DNA of 64,000 bases from Trinickia caryophylli (GTDB lineage Bacteria > Pseudomonadota > Gammaproteobacteria > Burkholderiales > Burkholderiaceae). This document shows, in pieces, positions 59,785 to 64,000 of the stretch; position 1 is the stretch's first letter, and every line of letters begins with the position of its first letter. The stretch lies in the NCBI RefSeq assembly GCF_034424545.1, contig NZ_CP139970.1, positions 558,001-622,000 on the forward strand. Reading direction: 5' to 3'. The translations under genes and the position numbers were made by a program. The notes under the pieces were generated by a model. It worked only from the letters and a program-made list of their open reading frames with translations. It was not told the DNA's origin and searched no databases.

Positions 59785-60672
59785 ATGGTCCGCATCCTCA
59801 TGACGGGCGCAACCGGCTACCTGGGCAGCCATTTGCTCGAACGGCTGGCCGCGTCGCCGGATCGCTACGACGTGACAGTCATCAAGCGTTCGTTCTCGTG
59901 CGACGCGCGAATTCGTCAATGGCTGCCGCATATTCGCGTGTTCGACATGGACAAAGCCGAATTGGCGAGTGTATTCGACGGCCGCGGCTACGATCTCATC
60001 CTGCACGCGGCCACCGATTACGGCCGCAAGGCGAGCACGCTCGCCGACATCCTTCAGCCGAACCTGCTGCTGCCGTTGCGCCTGCTCGAAGCCGGCATCT
60101 CGCACGGCGTACGGACGTTCGTCAACACCGACACGATGCTCGACAAACGTGTCTCCGGCTACAGCCTTTCGAAGCGTCAGTTCCGCGAATGGCTGGAAAG
60201 CCTTTCCCATCGCGTGGTCGCAGTCAACGTGTCGCTCGAGCACTTCTATGGGCCCGGCGACGACGACTCCAAATTCGCGAGCTTCGTTGTCCGCTCGTTG
60301 TTGCGCAACGTCGAATCCATCGCACTGACCGAGGGCACGCAACGGCGCGACTTCGTTTATATCGACGACGTGGTCGACGCGTTCGTGCGCGTCATCGAGG
60401 CACATGCCGAATCGGCCCCAGGCTATCGGCACTACGAAGTCGGCTCGGGCGTACCGGTTCCCGTGCGCCAGTTTGTCGAAACGGCGCGCGCGCAGTGCGG
60501 CAACACGGCTACGCACCTGCGCTTCGGTGCCATCCCGCTTCGCGAGAACGAGGCGATGGACGTATGCGTCGATATCTCGGGCCTGCAGGCGCTGGGCTGG
60601 ACACCCAGGTGGACGTTGGAAACCGGCTTGGCACACACGATCGAATTGGAACAGGAAAGCATTCTCGTATGA
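59785..60672 (+). CDS. NAD-dependent epimerase/reductase, CDP-abequose/paratose synthase-like
   Basis: 295 residues, extended SDR fold: MTGATGYLGSHLLERL (GxxGxxG), and catalytic tyrosine-lysine in SGYSLSKRQFREWL. The run AATDYGRKASTLADILQPNLLLPLRLLEAGISHGV matches the RfbJ/RfbS-type synthases that reduce the 4-keto group of a CDP-3,6-dideoxyhexose, as does QRRDFVYIDDVVDAF. Whether it makes abequose or paratose cannot be told by eye; the next gene argues for paratose. Its last 4 bp overlap the following start. Confidence 0.75.
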   Translation: MVRILMTGATGYLGSHLLERLAASPDRYDVTVIKRSFSCDARIRQWLPHIRVFDMDKAELASVFDGRGYDLILHAATDYGRKASTLADILQPNLLLPLRLLEAGISHGVRTFVNTDTMLDKRVSGYSLSKRQFREWLESLSHRVVAVNVSLEHFYGPGDDDSKFASFVVRSLLRNVESIALTEGTQRRDFVYIDDVVDAFVRVIEAHAESAPGYRHYEVGSGVPVPVRQFVETARAQCGNTATHLRFGAIPLRENEAMDVCVDISGLQALGWTPRWTLETGLAHTIELEQESILV

Positions 60673-61691
60673 ACTACCTGATTACCGGCGGCTGTGGCTT
60701 CCTCGGCTCGAATATCGCAGCCCAACTGATCGCCAACGGCCGCCGCGTAACGATTGCCGACAATCTCTCGCGCCACGGCTCGGCCGCCAACCTGCAATGG
60801 CTGCGCTCGCTGGGCGCTGTCGAGTTTGTACATATCGACGTGCGCAACCGCAATGACGTGGACACGCTGATGCAACGCGTGAAGCCCGATGCGGTCTTTC
60901 ATCTGGCGGGGCAAGTCGCGATGACGACATCGCTGCAAAACCCGCGGCTCGACTTCGAAGTCAACGCAATGGGCAGCCTCAATGTGCTCGAGGCCGTGCG
61001 CCATTACTGCCCCGACGCGCGGGTGATCTATTCTTCGACGAACAAGGTCTATGGCGATCTGACGCATTGCGTCGCCACCGAACATGAAACGCGTTACGTG
61101 CTCGACGATTATCCGAACGGGCTACTGGAGACCATCGGGCTCGATTTCAGCTCGCCCTACGGCTGTTCGAAAGGATCGGCCGATCAATACATGATCGACT
61201 ACGCACGCGTCTACGGATTGAAGACAGTCGTATTCCGGCATTCGTCGATGTACGGCGGCCGGCAGTTCTCGACGATCGATCAAGGCTGGATCGGTTGGTT
61301 CTGCGAACAGGCGGTCCGGCAGGCCAGCTCGAACGCCACGTCCTTTTCGATTTCGGGCAACGGCAAACAGGTGCGCGACATTTTGCATGCGGATGACATG
61401 GTCGGCCTGTATCTGAGCGCCGCCGAGCACATCGACAATGTCCGCGGGCAGGCATTCAATATCGGCGGCGGGCCGGGCAACAGCCTGTCGATCATCGAAT
61501 TGCTGCATGAACTAGAAACGCTGGTCGATGCGCGGTTGAAGTGGCATCACATTCCCGCGCGCCAAAGCGATCAAAAGGTGTTTGTCGCGGACATCGCGAA
61601 GATCACGCGCGCACTCCCCTGGACCCCGAAGGTCGACAAGCGCAGCGGCCTGACCTCGATGGTCGAGTGGGTCCGCACGATGAACGGCTGA
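60669..61691 (+). CDS. CDP-paratose 2-epimerase (tyvelose epimerase) family
   Basis: 340 residues from ATG 60669 (ATGA overlap with the previous stop). NAD-binding ITGGCGFLGSNIA, catalytic SSTNKVYG and SPYGCSKGSADQYM, and FRHSSMYGGRQFSTIDQGWIGWF follow the CDP-paratose 2-epimerase (RfbE/TyvE) family closely. These enzymes invert C2 of CDP-paratose to CDP-tyvelose. With the synthase-like gene before it, this completes the last two steps of a CDP-3,6-dideoxyhexose route. The genes for earlier steps (rfbF, G, H) are not in the window. Confidence 0.85.
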   Translation: MNYLITGGCGFLGSNIAAQLIANGRRVTIADNLSRHGSAANLQWLRSLGAVEFVHIDVRNRNDVDTLMQRVKPDAVFHLAGQVAMTTSLQNPRLDFEVNAMGSLNVLEAVRHYCPDARVIYSSTNKVYGDLTHCVATEHETRYVLDDYPNGLLETIGLDFSSPYGCSKGSADQYMIDYARVYGLKTVVFRHSSMYGGRQFSTIDQGWIGWFCEQAVRQASSNATSFSISGNGKQVRDILHADDMVGLYLSAAEHIDNVRGQAFNIGGGPGNSLSIIELLHELETLVDARLKWHHIPARQSDQKVFVADIAKITRALPWTPKVDKRSGLTSMVEWVRTMNG

Positions 61692-61854
61692 GCAAAAGAT
61701 GCGCGTGCGGTGCCGGCTGGGATAACCCCGGATGCCTGATGCACGCCCCGAATGGGGATGGGATACCGGGAGAGTCGAACCAGGCGCGCCAACCCGTTGC
61801 GCACGATGGCGTCCTGCGAGCGGGCAAGTACTCGACCTTGCCCGCATTCACCCG

Positions 61855-62052
61855 TCACTCTTCGGCGTCTTCGATCCAGGCCAGTTGAATCGCCTCCAGG
61901 ATTTTTTCGTTCGATCGCTCTGGATCGTCGTCGAATCCGTCCAGTTCCGTCACCCACCGATGCAAGTCGGTGAAGCGCACGTACTGCGGGTCGATATCGC
62001 CGTGCTTGTCCGTGAGCGCCATTGCGATTTCTTGTACGTCCGTCCACTTCAT
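61855..62052 (-). CDS. iscX: Iron-sulfur assembly protein IscX
   Basis: 65 residues, the family size. MKWTDVQEIAMALTDKHGDIDPQYVRFTDLHRWV is a textbook IscX N-terminus, and the acidic end (LAWIEDAEE) matches. It binds IscS and may modulate iron delivery. The ATG at 62052 has AGGAGG upstream. It is last in the isc operon, 16 bp after fdx. Confidence 0.95.
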   Translation of the reverse strand: MKWTDVQEIAMALTDKHGDIDPQYVRFTDLHRWVTELDGFDDDPERSNEKILEAIQLAWIEDAEE

Positions 62053-62068
62053 GGCGAATTCCTCCTGA

Positions 62069-62410
62069 TCAGTGGTTTTCCTTCGCATGGTTGATCGAAT
62101 AGCGCGGGATCTCGACAACGAGATCTTCGCCCTCGGGCACGAGCGCCTGGCACGAAAGACGCGAAGTCGGCTCGAGCCCCCATGCCTTGTCGAGCAAATC
62201 GTCCTCGCTCTCCTCCGACGGCTCCAGGGCGTCGAAGCCTTCTCGGACGATGATATGGCAAGTCGTGCATGCACAGGACATTTCGCATGCATGCTCGATC
62301 TCGATGCCGTTCTCCAGCAGCGTTGCACAGATGCTCTTGCCCGGCTCGGCCTCGATTACGGCGCCCTCGGGACACAGTTCGACGTGAGGCAGTACAACGA
62401 TTTGCGGCAT
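62069..62410 (-). CDS. fdx: Isc-type [2Fe-2S] ferredoxin
   Basis: 113 residues. Cluster cysteines are in HACEMSCACTTCHII (C-x5-C-x2-C, with an extra Cys between) and SRLSCQALV. Supplies electrons for iron-sulfur assembly with IscS/IscU in the cytosol. The ATG at 62410 matches the family start MPQIVVLPH. It is located between hscA and iscX, the normal isc order. Confidence 0.95.
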   Translation of the reverse strand: MPQIVVLPHVELCPEGAVIEAEPGKSICATLLENGIEIEHACEMSCACTTCHIIVREGFDALEPSEESEDDLLDKAWGLEPTSRLSCQALVPEGEDLVVEIPRYSINHAKENH

Positions 62411-62562
62411 ACGAATTTCCGTTCGGTCAATAAAAGGCGGCGGCAGGCGACGTCCGACGAATGCAGCCGGAGCCGCACCGACGCTTGGCTCCGGCCCCAT
62501 GCAGAGGCCTTTTCCCAGCCCTGAGGCACATTGTACGGTTGGCCGGCATCGCTCGTCCGCGC

Positions 62563-64000
62563 TCAGATCTCGTCGAGCTTGCGGCCTTGCAGGGCCGCGC
62601 GAATGCTCTTGTTCATGCGACGGGCGGCAAACTCGTCCGTCTCGGCGGCGAGCGCCTTCGTTGCTGCTTCGATGACGTCGGCATCGGTGCCTTGGGCCGA
62701 AGCGCGCAGCCGGCCGAGTGCGGCATCGACACGCGCACGCTCGTCGGCCGCCAGCAGTTCGCCGTCCGCCGCAAGTGCGGCTTCGGTCGCCTCGGCGAGC
62801 CGCTGCGCCTCCACTTGTGCTTCTCGCAGTGCGCGAGCACGCATATCGACTTCGGCCGACTGGAAGCTGTCTTCGAGCATCCGGGCGATGTCGTCGTCGG
62901 CCAGGCCATACGACGGCTTGACGACCACCGAGGCTTCCACACCCGAAAGCTGCTCGCGCGCGACGACAGAAAGCAGCCCGTCGGCATCCACTTGAAAGGT
63001 CACGCGGATGCGCGCCGCCCCAGCTGCCATCGGCGGAATCCCTCGCAGCTCGAAGCGGGCGAGCGAACGGCAGTCGGAGACGAGCTCGCGCTCGCCCTGC
63101 ACGACGTGGATCGCCATTGCGGTCTGCCCATCTTTGAATGTCGTGAACTCCTGAGCGCGCGCGACGGGAATCGTCGAATTGCGCGGCACGATCTTCTCGA
63201 CGAGCCCGCCCATCGTTTCGATGCCGAGCGACAGCGGAATCACGTCGAGCAGCAGCCAATCGTCGCCGCCACGGTTGCCCGCAAGCAGATCGGCCTGGAT
63301 CGCGGCACCGAGCGCAACGACCTGATCGGGATCGAGATTCGTGAGCGGCGGCTGCCCGAAGAACGCCTGCACGGCGCGGCGCACGACCGGCATGCGCGTT
63401 GCGCCCCCGACGAGTACGACACCCTTGATTTCCTGCGGCGTGACCTTCGCATCGCGCAGCGCCTTTTTCGTCGGGCCAAGCGTGCGCTCGACGAGGGCGC
63501 CAACGAGCTCCGCAAACTGCGCCTCGCTGATCGACAGCACGACAGCGGTGCCGTCGGACAACGTGACGTCGAGCGCGGCCTGCGGCTGGCTCGAAAGCGC
63601 CTCTTTGAGCGTCCGCACGCGATCGAGCAGCAGCCGCACGTCCTCGGCCGCCAGGCTTTGGGGCGCGAGGCCCGCCGCTTTCAGCACGTGCCGATAAAGC
63701 GCATGATCGAAATCGTCACCGCCCAGCGCCGAATCGCCGCCCGCGGCCAGCACTTCGAACACGCCCTTTGTCAGCTTCAGAATCGAAAGATCGAACGTGC
63801 CGCCGCCCAGGTCGTACACCGCATAGAGGCCTTCCGCGCCATTGTCGAGACCGTAGGCGATCGCGGCGGCCGTGGGCTCGTTGAGCAACCGCAGGACGTT
63901 GAGGCCGGCCAGGCGCGCGGCATCCTTGGTCGCCTGGCGCTGCGCTTCGTCGAAGTAGGCGGGCACCGTAATGACCGCGCCGACGAGTTCGTCGCCAAGC
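62563..64000 (-). CDS. hscA: Iron-sulfur assembly chaperone HscA, 5' end beyond the window
   Basis: The minus-strand frame runs off the window edge, so about 140 N-terminal residues are missing. The visible 478 codons begin in the nucleotide-binding domain ([23 protein letters not shown]), then [34 protein letters not shown], and the substrate-binding domain. They end with a helical lid and LDEI. HscA is the Hsp70 that acts with HscB on IscU. This gene, fdx and iscX are the tail of the isc operon. Confidence 0.95.
   Translation of the reverse strand, partial: LGDELVGAVITVPAYFDEAQRQATKDAARLAGLNVLRLLNEPTAAAIAYGLDNGAEGLYAVYDLGGGTFDLSILKLTKGVFEVLAAGGDSALGGDDFDHALYRHVLKAAGLAPQSLAAEDVRLLLDRVRTLKEALSSQPQAALDVTLSDGTAVVLSISEAQFAELVGALVERTLGPTKKALRDAKVTPQEIKGVVLVGGATRMPVVRRAVQAFFGQPPLTNLDPDQVVALGAAIQADLLAGNRGGDDWLLLDVIPLSLGIETMGGLVEKIVPRNSTIPVARAQEFTTFKDGQTAMAIHVVQGERELVSDCRSLARFELRGIPPMAAGAARIRVTFQVDADGLLSVVAREQLSGVEASVVVKPSYGLADDDIARMLEDSFQSAEVDMRARALREAQVEAQRLAEATEAALAADGELLAADERARVDAALGRLRASAQGTDADVIEAATKALAAETDEFAARRMNKSIRAALQGRKLDEI

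Noticed and set aside
61755..61820. tRNA-like stretch on the minus strand (contains GGTTCGACTC)
   Set aside because: The supposed T-stem halves (CCTGG and CTCCC) do not pair and no acceptor or anticodon stem forms.

Overview
The window is a GC-rich chromosomal segment from a betaproteobacterium, most likely a member of the Burkholderiaceae (Paraburkholderia/Trinickia/Burkholderia type). I infer this from the dense high-GC coding and from gene strings typical of the group: pyrG-kdsA-eno-ftsB, dapA-bamC-metallo-hydrolase, rpfE-like-recJ-prfB-lysS, lolC-lolD-tatD-comEC, and hscA-fdx-iscX. No rRNA, tRNA, CRISPR array, intact insertion sequence or prophage was seen.

Layout. Positions 1-7200 hold a mixed accessory/metabolic set: a PdxI-type aldo/keto reductase, a PhzF-family protein facing a truncated glutathione S-transferase, a divergent DinB/TetR pair with a palindromic spacer, a divergent rhodanese/ftrA pair, and a large amidohydrolase. 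Positions 7400-22100 form a type VI secretion (T6SS) island, all on the minus strand. It reads vgrG, candidate effector, Asp-box beta-propeller protein (candidate immunity), small beta-domain protein, PAAR, a two-TM membrane protein, tssM, tssF, tssJ, and a last gene resembling the AcrVA2 anti-CRISPR family. Junctions are mostly 4-bp ATGA or GTGA overlaps, so this looks like one long operon. Sheath, ATPase, tube and most baseplate genes (tssB, C, H, E, G, K, L, A, hcp) are absent, so the rest of the machine must lie elsewhere if it works. The parts around the effector module and both island edges look AT-richer than the backbone. A degenerate ~60-bp direct repeat lies just outside both ends of the island.

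Positions 22600-57100 are core genome. This includes mutS, slyD/roxA, a long minus-strand operon (rnm, yciO, M50 protease, trpS, methyltransferase, dapA, bamC, MBL hydrolase), the gamma-carbonic anhydrase and hslO, the ftsB-eno-kdsA-pyrG group, comEC-tatD-lolD-lolC, and rpfE-like-recJ-prfB-lysS. prfB carries the programmed +1 frameshift, and trpS carries the cysteine pattern of iron-sulfur TrpRS enzymes.

Positions 57300-64000 contain a glycine-zipper membrane protein, a three-gene cassette for CDP-3,6-dideoxyhexose (paratose/tyvelose-type) sugar chemistry, and the end of the isc iron-sulfur operon (hscA cut by the window edge, fdx, iscX).
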